A DNA stretch of 64,000 bases from contig NC_008618.1 in the NCBI RefSeq assembly GCF_000010425.1, positions 923,946 through 987,945 of the forward strand. Direction: 5' to 3'. The translations under genes and the position numbers were made by a program. Source of the stretch: Bifidobacterium adolescentis ATCC 15703. GTDB taxonomy: Bacteria > Actinomycetota > Actinomycetes > Actinomycetales > Bifidobacteriaceae. The notes under the pieces were generated by a model. It saw only the letters and a program-made list of their open reading frames with translations. It was not told the origin of the DNA and ran no database searches. Shown here piece after piece: positions 1 through 8,861 of this stretch (its first letter is position 1; every line of letters starts with the position of its first letter).

Positions 1-103
1 ATATTGCCTTGTCGTCTGAGACTGGAGCGAGGACGTTGACTCGGGGCGTCGTTTCATTGTCTCTGGGTATGGATGGTTTATGGATTACCGCGACGCGGAT
101 TGG

Positions 104-134
104 ATAGTTTTCCATGAAAACGAGGAAAAACTAT
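104..134. promoter_or_regulatory. Imperfect inverted repeat upstream of ECF operon
   Basis: The arms ATAGTTTTCC (104-113) and GGAAAAACTAT (124-134) are complementary with one bulged base. They lie 66 bp before the first gene of the ECF operon. This could be a transcription factor operator or a leader hairpin. No convincing -10/-35 pair is visible beside it, so the role is inferred only from its position. Confidence 0.35.
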
Positions 135-199
135 TGTCTTTTCCGTGTTTCCTCGATACATTGGTGGCTGGCCGCCCATGACAATCGAAAGGACTGACC

Positions 200-817
200 A
201 TGACGCAGCAGGGCATGTCGACCAAGTCGAGGCATCTGACCATTCCCGATCTCATCACGATAGGTGTGTTCACTGCCTTGTATTTCGTGCTGGTCGCCGT
301 GGCCACGCTGTTCAGTTCCGTGGCTTTGATGGGATTCGGCATGATTCTTCTGCCTGCGGTCGCCGCATTGATCTGTGGTTGCGTATATATGCTCCTGGTT
401 GCCAAGGTCGGAAAATTCGGCGCGATTAGCGTGATGGGCATCGTCGTCGGATTGTTCTTGTTCGTATCCGGACATTTCATCCTTTCCCTTGCTGCGAGCA
501 TCGTGTTTCCGGTCATCGCTGATGCCATCGCTCGCGCCGGGGACTATCGGAGCAAGACAGGTATCCTGGCGAGTTATGTCGTGTTCTGCTATGGGCTGAC
601 CGGTCCGATTCTGCCGTTGTGGTTCATGAAGGATGCCTATGTGGCCAGTCTGCAGGCCCGTGGCAAGGACTCGTCCTATATCGATGGTGTGTTCGCACAT
701 GTCAATACCGGCACGTTTTTCATTGCCATGATAGCGGTACTGGTATGTGCGTTGCTCGGAGGCTGGTTTGGGCAGCGTATGCTGAAGAAGCATTTTGCGA
801 AGACCGGCATCATCTGA
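200..817 (+). CDS. ECF transporter substrate-binding (S) component, MptD/Trep_Strep-like
   Basis: This 205-residue integral membrane protein has about six hydrophobic segments, beginning near residues 16-40. It resembles the family annotated as MptD or Trep_Strep, a predicted S component of energy-coupling factor importers. The S component binds the small-molecule substrate in the membrane. The gene is followed with a one-base TGATG overlap by a T component and then by a fused double ATPase, so the assignment rests on both the protein and its operon. The ATG at 200 follows a GAAAGGACTGACC ribosome-binding region. The substrate cannot be read from the sequence. Family assignment is from memory. 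Confidence 0.75.
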   Translation: MTQQGMSTKSRHLTIPDLITIGVFTALYFVLVAVATLFSSVALMGFGMILLPAVAALICGCVYMLLVAKVGKFGAISVMGIVVGLFLFVSGHFILSLAASIVFPVIADAIARAGDYRSKTGILASYVVFCYGLTGPILPLWFMKDAYVASLQARGKDSSYIDGVFAHVNTGTFFIAMIAVLVCALLGGWFGQRMLKKHFAKTGII

Positions 818-1503
818 TGGCCCTGGACCCAAGAACCAAACTGTACCTAGTGGCATTGGCCAACCTGTTGCTGTTCTTCCATGTCGACGTGGTTGTGGAG
901 TCGCTTACAGTATTGCTGCTTCTTCTGCCACTGCTCGGCGCGGGACGATGGGCGGCTGCGGTACGCTTCGGTTGCATCTATGTATTGCTACTGGTGGGGA
1001 CTTGGGCATCGACGCTTGACGATGGCGGCAGCTGGTTGCATATGCTTGGTTTGCTTTGTGTCGGCATCCGGATGATGATGCCTTGTCTGATTGCCGGCAT
1101 ATACGCATTCACCACGACTACGGCCAGTCAATTCGTGTGTGCCCTGCGGCGCATGCGCATTCCGGAGACGATTGTGATTCCATGTGTGGTGTGCATCCGG
1201 TTCTTCCCGACAATCCATGACGATTACCATCAGATTCGTGACGCGATGGCATTACGTGGCATCGCCCAGGGGACATTCGCCCTGCTCCGTCATCCGGCTC
1301 AGTCTTTGGAATACATCCTGATGCCGTTGTTGATGAACGCTACGGGGGTCGCCCAGGATTTGTCCGTAGCCGCACTGACCAAAGGAATCGGCATTCGCGG
1401 GCCTCATACATGTCATACCGAAATCCGCATGCATGGCATTGATTGGGCATGGATGGTCATCTGCACGGTTCCTCTGGCATTGGGCATTGGAGGAGCATGG
1501 TGA
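817..1503 (+). CDS. ECF transporter transmembrane (T) component
   Basis: This 228-residue membrane protein starts at the ATG inside the stop of the S gene, which implies translational coupling. An upstream in-frame extension back to 619 would overlap the S gene and is rejected. The N-terminus (MALDPRTKLY) is typical of CbiQ/EcfT proteins. About five hydrophobic stretches are seen, and a cytoplasmic segment near residues 135-150 carries an ALRG motif, matching the Ala-Arg-Gly coupling helices by which EcfT contacts its ATPases. Its role is to transmit ATP hydrolysis to the S component. The end overlaps the ATPase start by 7 bp. Confidence 0.8.
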   Translation: MALDPRTKLYLVALANLLLFFHVDVVVESLTVLLLLLPLLGAGRWAAAVRFGCIYVLLLVGTWASTLDDGGSWLHMLGLLCVGIRMMMPCLIAGIYAFTTTTASQFVCALRRMRIPETIVIPCVVCIRFFPTIHDDYHQIRDAMALRGIAQGTFALLRHPAQSLEYILMPLLMNATGVAQDLSVAALTKGIGIRGPHTCHTEIRMHGIDWAWMVICTVPLALGIGGAW

Positions 1504-3044
1504 GTATCGGAAGTGATATCAATCGGATAGTCGCATGGACGCAACGGTGCTCATTCGCATATCATGCTGATGAAGCTGCTGAGGTCGATGCGCTGAATGA
1601 CATCAGCTGTGCCATACCGCAAGGCGAGATTGCCATCTTATGTGGACAAAGCGGCTGTGGCAAAACCACGTACACACGTTTGCTCAATGGTCTGATACCT
1701 GGTTTCTATTCCGGCGATTTGCAGGGCATCCATATGACGTGCGGAATCCGCGCCGGATTGGCTCCTGTGGAAAGCTATGTGGGACAGGTGGGCAGCGTAT
1801 TCCAGAATCCGAAGACGCAGTATTTCAATGCCGATTCCACCGATGAGCTGGCATTCCCCTGCGAGAATACGGGCATGTCTCCCGCGCGGATTCGGCAACG
1901 CGTGCATGATGTCGCGGAGCAGTTTCACATCAGGCATCTATTAGGTCGTAGGATCATGACGCTTTCAGGTGGCCAGAAGCAACAGCTTGCTGTCGCGGCA
2001 TCGACCATGCTGGCTCCTGGACTCATCGTTATGGATGAGCCGACAAGTAATTTAGATATGGTGGCGATTCGCAGGCTGCATGACATGGTCTCCCGATTGA
2101 GAGCTGATGGAATGACCATCGTCATTGCCGAACACCGTCTTGCATGGTGCGCGGATTTAGCGGACCGTTTCATAGTGTTCGATCACGGTACGATTCTCGG
2201 TGAATATGAGGCGTCCGATTTTCTGGCGATGTCCGAACAGCGCGTCGCGGCATTAGGATTGCGCGCCCTCGATGACAGACCATACAGGCTTGCCGTGCAT
2301 CGTAAACTCCAACATGGAGGCATTGCGCCCGACGAGGACAAGCGACAGGTCGTCATTGGTGTGCGCGGCCTGAGTGTAGGCCATACAAAGCGGGGACTTC
2401 TAGGCCGCAAGACACCCGTATTCGCACGTGATATTCCCGATTTCGACATTCACGAGGGTGAGATTCTTGGCCTTATGGGGTCGAACGGGGTTGGCAAAAG
2501 CACTTTGGCACGTACGCTATGCGGTCTTGCCGCTCCGTTGAACGGCATGGTGCTATTGAATGGGACGAAAGCGAGCCGCGGCGCTTTGACTCGTGCCGGA
2601 TTTCTCGTCATGCAGGACGTCAATTACCAGCTCTTCTCCGATAGTGTTCGGGAAGAGGCATTACTGGGACTTGATGGGATGGATGACGCTGTGCGTGACC
2701 GATGCGATGCTGTGCTACGAGACCTCGACCTATTGGATTCCGTGCAGCGCCACCCGATGAGTTTATCCGGCGGTCAAAAGCAGAGGCTGGCTATAGCCTG
2801 CGCTTTGATGAGCGATAAGCGATTCATTGTTTTGGACGAACCGACCAGCGGACTGGACCGGTTGCATATGACCCAAGTCGGCGGACTTCTGCGAAAGCTC
2901 GCGGACCGTGGCAAAGCGGTGTTGGTCGTAACACATGATTATGAGCTTGCAGCGCTATGGTGCGACCGCATCATAGCGCTGGAAGACGAACTGCATAACG
3001 AACAGGGAGAAGAAGAGGATCGTCTGGCATGGACTTCAATGTGA
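1497..3044 (+). CDS. ECF transporter ATPase, two ATP-binding domains fused
   Basis: This is a 515-residue protein with two ABC ATPase domains in tandem. Domain 1 has Walker A GQSGCGKT at 50-57, signature LSGGQ at 156-160 and VMDEPT near 178. Domain 2 has Walker A GSNGVGKST at 328-336 and a second LSGGQKQR signature. It replaces the separate EcfA and EcfA' subunits and should power the S and T proteins encoded upstream. The ATG at 1497 is chosen because GGAGGAGC directly precedes it; longer in-frame starts lie deep inside the T gene. The stop overlaps the next gene by 16 bp, so all four genes form one tightly packed operon. Confidence 0.85.
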   Translation: MVSIGSDINRIVAWTQRCSFAYHADEAAEVDALNDISCAIPQGEIAILCGQSGCGKTTYTRLLNGLIPGFYSGDLQGIHMTCGIRAGLAPVESYVGQVGSVFQNPKTQYFNADSTDELAFPCENTGMSPARIRQRVHDVAEQFHIRHLLGRRIMTLSGGQKQQLAVAASTMLAPGLIVMDEPTSNLDMVAIRRLHDMVSRLRADGMTIVIAEHRLAWCADLADRFIVFDHGTILGEYEASDFLAMSEQRVAALGLRALDDRPYRLAVHRKLQHGGIAPDEDKRQVVIGVRGLSVGHTKRGLLGRKTPVFARDIPDFDIHEGEILGLMGSNGVGKSTLARTLCGLAAPLNGMVLLNGTKASRGALTRAGFLVMQDVNYQLFSDSVREEALLGLDGMDDAVRDRCDAVLRDLDLLDSVQRHPMSLSGGQKQRLAIACALMSDKRFIVLDEPTSGLDRLHMTQVGGLLRKLADRGKAVLVVTHDYELAALWCDRIIALEDELHNEQGEEEDRLAWTSM

Positions 3045-3697
3045 ACGATTGGCTGGGAGACTGGATTAGCTTCGAACATTTGATCAACAATCATGACCCG
3101 AACCTTGACCGGGCTTGGAAGGATTCGACGAAAGCCATGCGATCCAAGCCGCTGTTCGCGATCATGATGCTCGGCGATGCGCGACGCTTCTGGGCAAAAG
3201 CCTGCAAAACCTCGGGCAAGGAGTGGCGATTCCGCATTGGTGGATGGCATATCGAGCAGCCGTCCGCAGTTGGCGACGATGATGCTGTCGCAGGCTTTAA
3301 CCTGACTTGGCTGGACGAAAAACGCACCCCCATCACAACACATGAATATCGGCTCGATCATGTGCACGACAAGGGGCTGGAAGGCAAACCCTGCTATGTG
3401 TTCCACGCTAGCGATGCCGGTGCCTCCGATCCCTTCGCCGTACTCATCGCGATGGAGCCCATGCCTGAACGCTCCGCGCTCAGACACGGGGGACTGCTCA
3501 GTCATCTGCATTTTCAATATGCCTCTGATGAAGGCGAACTCATCAAAGGTACTGGCAAACAAGCCACGCTCCGCCATCGCATGTGGTATCCCACCATGTG
3601 CGCCGCTGAAGGGACGTTACTTGATCAATGCAACATCGTACGTGCGCTGCATCATCTTCAAGCATGGCGGGAACTGCCTGTCCCATCATCAGACTGA
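3029..3697 (+). CDS. ZinT-like (lipocalin-fold) putative metal-binding protein, cytoplasmic
   Basis: This is a 222-residue soluble protein without a signal peptide. The N-terminus (NDWLGDWIS, 6-14) and the C-terminal block with SHLHF (158-162) and MWYPT (185-189) resemble the start and end of ZinT/YodA and of the AdcA C-terminal domain. His153, His159 and His161 fall about where ZinT has its three zinc-binding histidines. ZinT family members are normally exported zinc scavengers, so a cytoplasmic version is unusual. The gene overlaps the ECF ATPase gene by 16 bp, so it probably handles the transported ligand. The family match was made by eye and is moderate. A different calycin-type ligand remains possible. 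Confidence 0.5.
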   Translation: MDFNVNDWLGDWISFEHLINNHDPNLDRAWKDSTKAMRSKPLFAIMMLGDARRFWAKACKTSGKEWRFRIGGWHIEQPSAVGDDDAVAGFNLTWLDEKRTPITTHEYRLDHVHDKGLEGKPCYVFHASDAGASDPFAVLIAMEPMPERSALRHGGLLSHLHFQYASDEGELIKGTGKQATLRHRMWYPTMCAAEGTLLDQCNIVRALHHLQAWRELPVPSSD

Positions 3698-3724
3698 CTG
3701 CAGATGCCCGAAGATGGGACAATA

Positions 3725-6277
3725 TCAGCATTGCGACGATTGTAGGTATCGTCCAGTGACGCTTTCCGGACATGCGGCGATCCGAGAAGGCGCTCCCTCG
3801 CATACTACGCGTCCGCCTGCTTCACCGCCGCCCGGTCCCATATCCACCACATAGTCCGCATTGGCAATCACGTCCAAATCATGTTCGATGACGACCACCG
3901 TCGCGCCATTCGCTACAAGTTCATCAAATACGTGCAGCAGCACGCGAACATCAAGCGGATGCAAGCCGATTGTCGGCTCATCGAACACGAATACCGCATC
4001 ATGCTGTTTCCGCCCCATCTCGCTGGCCAATTTCAAACGCTGGGCCTCACCGCCCGACAGCGCGGGAGTTGGCTCGCCCAACGCAAGATAGCCCAAACCC
4101 AATTCATGCAACGTGGCAAGCTTCGTTTGGATCGGTTTGACATCTCGTAAGACAGGCATGGCATCGTCGACGGTCATTGTCATTAACTGCGGCATCGAAT
4201 ACGCCACTCCGTCGGTGCAGGGGAGCTTCAGCTCGGCGATTGCATCGGAATACCGCGAGCCATGGCATGCCGGGCATTCGATATCGACGTCAGGCAGGAA
4301 CTGCACGTCGAGCGAAATCGATCCCGTGCCGTCGCACGTCGCGCAACGCAGCTTGCCAGTGTTATAGGAGAATGCCCCCGCTTTCAGACCGATGGTCCGC
4401 GCAGCATCTGTTTTTGCGAACGCGCGTCGAAGATCGTCATGGACGCCGCAATATGTAGCGACGGTGGAACGTATGTTCGCGCCGATAGGCGTGGCATCGA
4501 TAAGATGCGCCTTGGACACACCGTCCGCCTCGAGGAGCCGCACCTGCGTCGGCTGCGGCGACCTGTCGATCCGCGACTGCAAAGCGGGCATCAACATCTC
4601 CAGTACCATCGTCGTCTTGCCGGAACCGGATACCCCTGTTACGGCGGTCAGCCGTCCACGGGGAATATCTACCGATAACGGGCCGACGGTATGCAGACGG
4701 TCGGTTTCCATATGAATTCGTCCTGCGGAGAAGATTTCATGGGCGTCAATGTTGTCACGCACACGGTCATGAACGTTGCCACCCTGGGCAAGGAACGGCG
4801 CGATGCGCGATTCGCGGGTATCAATCACCTGCGGCACCGTTCCCTGCGCAATCACCTGACCGCCCTTTGCGCCGGCACCTGGCCCCATCTCGATGAGATA
4901 ATCGGTTTCGGCCAGCACCCGAGTGTCATGATCGACCACTACCACGGAATTGCCATCAGCCACCAGGTCACGCATGACACCGAGCAGTCCGTCGACATTC
5001 GCGGGATGCAACCCAATCGACGGCTCATCCAGCACATATAACACGCCTGTGGTGCGATTGCGCACGGCGCGGGCAAGCTGCACGCGTTGGCGCTCGCCGG
5101 TGGACAGTGTGGCTCCGGCGCGGTCCAAGGACAGATACCCGAGACCGAGTTCCAATAAACGCCGTGACGTATTGAGGAACGATTCACAGATGGCGCTCGC
5201 CATGGTGCGCATATGTGGTTCCAGCGATTCCGGCACGGACCCTACCCAGGAAACGAGTGCGTCCAGAGACATCGCGGTTGCCTGAGCCAGATTGATGTCT
5301 CTGATACGTGGCTGGCGGGCGCGTTCGGAAAGTCTGGTCCCTCCGCAATCGCTGCAGGGACGCTCTTTGAGGAACCTCGCAACACGTTTAAGCCCTTTTT
5401 CGTCCTTGGCTTTGGTGAGGGCGTTCTCCACGGTGTATACGGCGTTGTAGTACGTGAAGTCGAGTTCGGCGAAATCGTCGCCTTTTTTCGGCTTGTATAG
5501 GATGTGCTTCTTGATGGCTGGGCCGGCGAACACGATATCTCGTTCTTGTTCGGTGAGTTGGTTGAACGGTACGTTGGTACGTACTCCCATGGCCCCGCAT
5601 ACTTGCTTCATCAAATCCCACATCAACGATCCCCACGGCAGCACGGCTCCCTCGTCAATGCTTTTCGACTCATCCGGTACCAAGGCGGAACGGTCGACTT
5701 CCCTCATGATTCCGGTGCCTGAGCATGTCGGACACGCGCCCGCGGCGTTGAATGCGAGATCCTCCGCTGATGGCGGATGCATGAGTCCGCCGCAGAACGT
5801 GCAATGCATCGGAAGCTCGGCGGCAACGTTCATCGTGGGTTGGTTGCGTGCTCCGCAGTGTTCGCACACGTGCGATCCGATCCGGGAGAACAGGAGGCGC
5901 AGACTGTTGAGCAGTTCGCTCATTGTGCCGAACGTGGAACGGACTCCAGGCACTGATGGACGCTGATGCAGTGCCAATGCCGCCGGAATATGACGCACCT
6001 CGTCGACGGTTGCGCGGCTTGCCTGGGTCATACGTCTTCTTGTATAGGTCGATAGCGCTTCCAGATAGCGTCGTGATCCCTCCGCGTACAGCACGCCAAG
6101 CGCGAGGGAGCTTTTTCCTGAGCCTGAGATTCCGGCTATGCCGACCATGCTGTTGAGCGGGATGTCGATGTCGACGTCTTTCAGATTATGTACGTGGGCT
6201 CCGCGCACTTCGATACATGAGGGGAGTGGCCGAGACACTTGTGTTTCGTATGCAAAGATAGAAGGAGACGGTTTCAT
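3725..6277 (-). CDS. UvrA-like excinuclease ABC subunit A paralogue
   Basis: This 850-residue protein has the UvrA plan: Walker A GISGSGKSS at 49-57, a CxxC zinc module (CEHCG, then CTFCGG and CPTCSGTG), signature LSTGERQRV, a second Walker A VSGSGKTT near 550, a second zinc module (CATCDGTG, CPACHGSR) and LSGGEAQRLKL. At 850 residues it is shorter than canonical UvrA (about 940-1000), which fits UvrA2-type proteins linked to DNA damage or drug tolerance. No uvrB or uvrC is nearby. The start ATG is preceded on the minus strand by GAAGGAGA-like sequence absent an alternative. It is transcribed divergently from the GNAT gene with 23 bp between the starts. It ends 27 bp from the convergent ZinT-like gene. 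Confidence 0.85.
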   Translation of the reverse strand: MKPSPSIFAYETQVSRPLPSCIEVRGAHVHNLKDVDIDIPLNSMVGIAGISGSGKSSLALGVLYAEGSRRYLEALSTYTRRRMTQASRATVDEVRHIPAALALHQRPSVPGVRSTFGTMSELLNSLRLLFSRIGSHVCEHCGARNQPTMNVAAELPMHCTFCGGLMHPPSAEDLAFNAAGACPTCSGTGIMREVDRSALVPDESKSIDEGAVLPWGSLMWDLMKQVCGAMGVRTNVPFNQLTEQERDIVFAGPAIKKHILYKPKKGDDFAELDFTYYNAVYTVENALTKAKDEKGLKRVARFLKERPCSDCGGTRLSERARQPRIRDINLAQATAMSLDALVSWVGSVPESLEPHMRTMASAICESFLNTSRRLLELGLGYLSLDRAGATLSTGERQRVQLARAVRNRTTGVLYVLDEPSIGLHPANVDGLLGVMRDLVADGNSVVVVDHDTRVLAETDYLIEMGPGAGAKGGQVIAQGTVPQVIDTRESRIAPFLAQGGNVHDRVRDNIDAHEIFSAGRIHMETDRLHTVGPLSVDIPRGRLTAVTGVSGSGKTTMVLEMLMPALQSRIDRSPQPTQVRLLEADGVSKAHLIDATPIGANIRSTVATYCGVHDDLRRAFAKTDAARTIGLKAGAFSYNTGKLRCATCDGTGSISLDVQFLPDVDIECPACHGSRYSDAIAELKLPCTDGVAYSMPQLMTMTVDDAMPVLRDVKPIQTKLATLHELGLGYLALGEPTPALSGGEAQRLKLASEMGRKQHDAVFVFDEPTIGLHPLDVRVLLHVFDELVANGATVVVIEHDLDVIANADYVVDMGPGGGEAGGRVVCEGAPSRIAACPESVTGRYLQSSQC

Positions 6278-6288
6278 ACCGGCAATTC

Positions 6289-6294
6289 TATGCT
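6289..6294 (+). promoter_or_regulatory. Putative -10 element for a leaderless GNAT transcript
   Basis: TATGCT lies seven bases before the ATG at 6301, and no Shine-Dalgarno sequence is present. A transcript starting at or near the ATG would be leaderless, which is common in actinobacteria. No good -35 box is visible. The element overlaps the region upstream of the divergent UvrA-like gene. Confidence 0.4.
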
Positions 6295-6300
6295 TGCCAT

Positions 6301-6714
6301 ATGGTTATCACATATACGGATGAAAAGAAATTCACCAAGGAACAGACCCAGCGACTGTTTCTTTCAGTCGGCTGGGTGTCCGGTCAATATCCTGAACGGT
6401 TGCATAAGGCGTTGATGGGGTCATCCACCGTATTCAGCGCATGGGATGGCGAACGTCTGGTGGGTCTGGTGCGAGTGCTTGATGACACGGAGATGGTGGC
6501 ATACATGCACTATGTGCTGGTCGATCCTGAATACCAAGGGCGCGGCATTGCCGGACATCTTGTCGGCATGGTCAAGCAGCGGTACCACGATTACCTGTAT
6601 ATCGAGGTTATGCCTGAGGAAAGCAAGAATGCCACGTTCTATGAGAAGCATGGATTCCATATTATGGAGGATGGCGTCGCCATGCAGATATGCAATCCGG
6701 GAGAACGGCACTGA
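6301..6714 (+). CDS. GNAT family N-acetyltransferase
   Basis: This is a 137-residue GCN5-type acetyltransferase. The acetyl-CoA binding motif QGRGIA (79-84) follows the beta-strand YMHYVLVDPEY, and the C-terminal FYEKHGF segment is characteristic of the family. The N-terminus with FTKEQTQRLFLSVGW matches a small-GNAT subgroup that acts on unknown amines. The start at 6301 fits the family N-terminus even though no ribosome-binding site precedes it, suggesting a leaderless mRNA. The substrate is unknown. It stands alone between two minus-strand genes. Confidence 0.8.
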   Translation: MVITYTDEKKFTKEQTQRLFLSVGWVSGQYPERLHKALMGSSTVFSAWDGERLVGLVRVLDDTEMVAYMHYVLVDPEYQGRGIAGHLVGMVKQRYHDYLYIEVMPEESKNATFYEKHGFHIMEDGVAMQICNPGERH

Positions 6715-6817
6715 CGGAACGGGCATCGGGCATGTCTTGAGAACTTCGGGCGGTGAGGGGCGCCATCTTTCGCCGGAGGCGTTTCCATTACCGCTTATAT
6801 TTTTTGGGGTTCGGCTG

Positions 6818-7819
6818 TCAGATCTTGAATGAACGACGGATGAATCCGTATACGGTGTCCCAGTAGCGTTTCGGATCCACGGCGGAGCTTTCCATATGAT
6901 CGGCGTCCGGAACCAGCAGACGTTCGCGGTCGATGCTGGAGCAGGCGTTGTAGTTCATGTCGAGGAAACGTGGGCTGACCATGCGGTCCTTTCCTCCATG
7001 GATGAACAGCATCGGAATGACCGTATGCCGCAATGACGGTATGCAGGACGCTTCGGTGAAATCATAGCCGGCACGGCGCTTGCAGATCAGACCCGCCGCG
7101 TCCACACATGCCGAGGCGAGAAGCTTTGGCATGTGGAACATGCCTCGCGCGCTGTCTATGAATTCCATGCGGGCGGAAGTGTATCCGCTTTCGGCGATTG
7201 CCGCGATGACATTGCGTGGCAGTTCCGGCGTGCCGGTCGTCATCATCACCGTCGTGGCTCCCATGGATCCTCCGAATAGGAGAATGCGTGCTTGATCGTC
7301 GCTATCCACAATCAGCCGTATCCAATCAAGCAGATCATTGCGCTCCAACCATCCCATGCCTACATATCGTCCTTCGCTCAGATCCTGGGCCCGTTGGGAT
7401 GGTGTGAGGACGGTGAAGCCCATGCGGGCATAGCGGTGTGCCCATTTGGCTTGTTCTTCAGGGGCTCCGGTATAGCCATGCACGCAGATGGCATATATAT
7501 GCGGCGTCGGGTCGATGCAATCCGGATCGAAGAGCCAGCCATGCAGCTTAAGCCCATCGCGGCTGGTGATGGATACCGGCTGTTTCGTTTCGGAAAACCA
7601 TTGCCCGGCCTCTTTGGCCTCGCCTTGGTTCATCTTTCCCTCGCGATCCGGAGCGATCAGCGCCTGATGGAAAATGGAATGCTTCCACTGCGTGTCGATG
7701 GCAAAGCGGAACAGCATATGTGCTGACGCCGCGAGCAATCCCGTCGCTGCGACGGTCGTGACGCCAGTCGCGAGCTGAATGTTGCGGATGAGCGCGGAAT
7801 GGTCATGCGTCGTTGCCAT
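6818..7819 (-). CDS. Membrane-anchored alpha/beta hydrolase
   Basis: This is a 333-residue alpha/beta-hydrolase fold protein with an N-terminal hydrophobic segment (about 17-38) that probably anchors it to the membrane. The nucleophile motif GGSMG centres on Ser185, the acid is probably Asp278 (GGKDRMV) and the histidine His308 (PDADHME). The VHGYTG segment (about 113-118) supplies the oxyanion loop. The ATG at 7819 is preferred because AAGGAATCAGAAA precedes it; a GTG at 7837 would add six residues. The substrate is unknown, and related proteins are annotated as Bem46-like or lysophospholipase-like. It ends 103 bp from the convergent GNAT gene. Confidence 0.8.
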   Translation of the reverse strand: MATTHDHSALIRNIQLATGVTTVAATGLLAASAHMLFRFAIDTQWKHSIFHQALIAPDREGKMNQGEAKEAGQWFSETKQPVSITSRDGLKLHGWLFDPDCIDPTPHIYAICVHGYTGAPEEQAKWAHRYARMGFTVLTPSQRAQDLSEGRYVGMGWLERNDLLDWIRLIVDSDDQARILLFGGSMGATTVMMTTGTPELPRNVIAAIAESGYTSARMEFIDSARGMFHMPKLLASACVDAAGLICKRRAGYDFTEASCIPSLRHTVIPMLFIHGGKDRMVSPRFLDMNYNACSSIDRERLLVPDADHMESSAVDPKRYWDTVYGFIRRSFKI

Positions 7820-8080
7820 TTTCTGATTCCTTACCACTGGTTGGTGCTTGTCTGACTACGATTGTACGTGGGTTTGCGCATAGTCCGCGTTTTATGCACC
7901 TTGCTCCTCTGATTGCAGGGAAATGTCAGCGGCACCATGTATACTAGATAACTGTTGTCTTGGCGAGGGAGGTTCCGCCTCCGTTATCGACTTGGCGTAT
8001 GATATGAAACTCCTTGGGTTTTCTATGCGGCTCGTCGGTGCGCCGAAACATAAGAACGATGTATCAAGGAGATATTGATT

Positions 8081-8689
8081 ATGGCTACCACCATCACTCT
8101 TGAAGGTGCTGCTCGTACCGAGTTCGGCAAGGGCGCTGCCCGCCGCATGCGCGTCGCGAACCTCATCCCGGCCACCGTTTACGCGGGTGGCGAGGATCCG
8201 ACCTTCGTGCAGCTGCCGATGAAGGAGACCACTCTGGCTCTGCGTCACACCAACGCCCTGTTCACCATCAAGTATGGTGACGAGACCAAGATGGCCGTTG
8301 TCAAGGACGTCCAGCGCAACCCGGTGAAGCGCATCGTCGAGCATGTCGATTTCTACGAGGTCAAGGCCGGCGAGAAGATCGACGTCGAGGTGCCGGTGTT
8401 CGTTGAGGGTACTCCGAAGGGCGCTGCCGTCGCGTTCGTCGACATCCAGGAGCTCAAGGTCCGCGCCGATGTGGCCAACCTGCCGGAGAAGATCGTGGTC
8501 AACGTTGATGGCCTGACCGATGGTTCCAAGGTCTTCGCCAAGGACGTTGTGCTGCCGGAAGGCGTCGTACTCGATGTCGAGGATCCGGAAGAATCCGTCG
8601 TCACCGTCGAGGTGCCGGAAGATGCCGCACCGGTTGAGGCCGCTCCGGCTGCTGACGCCGCTGCCGCTCCGGCTGCTGACGCTGAGTGA
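8081..8689 (+). CDS. rplY: 50S ribosomal protein L25/general stress protein Ctc
   Basis: This 202-residue protein has the N-terminal L25 5S-rRNA-binding domain (about 1-95) followed by the TL5/Ctc C-terminal domain. The tail is Ala/Pro/Glu-rich and low complexity, usual for actinobacterial L25. L25 binds 5S rRNA in the central protuberance of the 50S subunit. The ATG at 8081 has an AAGGAGA ribosome-binding site at the right distance. The gene is monocistronic, with an intrinsic terminator 53 bp downstream. Confidence 0.95.
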   Translation: MATTITLEGAARTEFGKGAARRMRVANLIPATVYAGGEDPTFVQLPMKETTLALRHTNALFTIKYGDETKMAVVKDVQRNPVKRIVEHVDFYEVKAGEKIDVEVPVFVEGTPKGAAVAFVDIQELKVRADVANLPEKIVVNVDGLTDGSKVFAKDVVLPEGVVLDVEDPEESVVTVEVPEDAAPVEAAPAADAAAAPAADAE

Positions 8690-8714
8690 GATCGTTGCTC
8701 AAGCTGATTTGATT

Positions 8715-8735
8715 CCGATATGCCTGCCATATCGG
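8715..8735 (+). repeat. 8-bp perfect inverted repeat downstream of rplY
   Basis: CCGATATG (8715-8722) and CATATCGG (8728-8735) flank a 5-base loop. It sits between the rplY stop and the terminator. It may protect the 3' end of the mRNA or bind a protein; nothing further can be said. Confidence 0.5.
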
Positions 8736-8741
8736 TAGTAC

Positions 8742-8779
8742 AAGGTCCCTGTGTGTGAAAACACGTGGGGACCTTTGCG
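8742..8779 (+). terminator. Intrinsic terminator of rplY
   Basis: AAGGTCCC at 8742-8749 pairs with GGGGACCTT ending at 8775, extended by TGTGTG/CACG pairing inside. The following bases are T-rich only in part (TTTGCGTTT), so termination may be incomplete. Confidence 0.7.
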
Positions 8780-8861
8780 TTTCCTTATGTTTCTTGCTAT
8801 CTCATATCGCGAACGCCGGTTATCGAAAGCGTTTATGGTGTGAGAAAGTACATACCAGAAC

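Noticed and set aside
37..200. TTGACT at about 36-41 as a promoter for the ECF operon
   Set aside because: No -10 at a usable distance was found.
7913..7945. TTGCAG and TATACT as the rplY promoter
   Set aside because: The spacer would be 21 bp, outside the usual range, and other weak pairs are equally likely.
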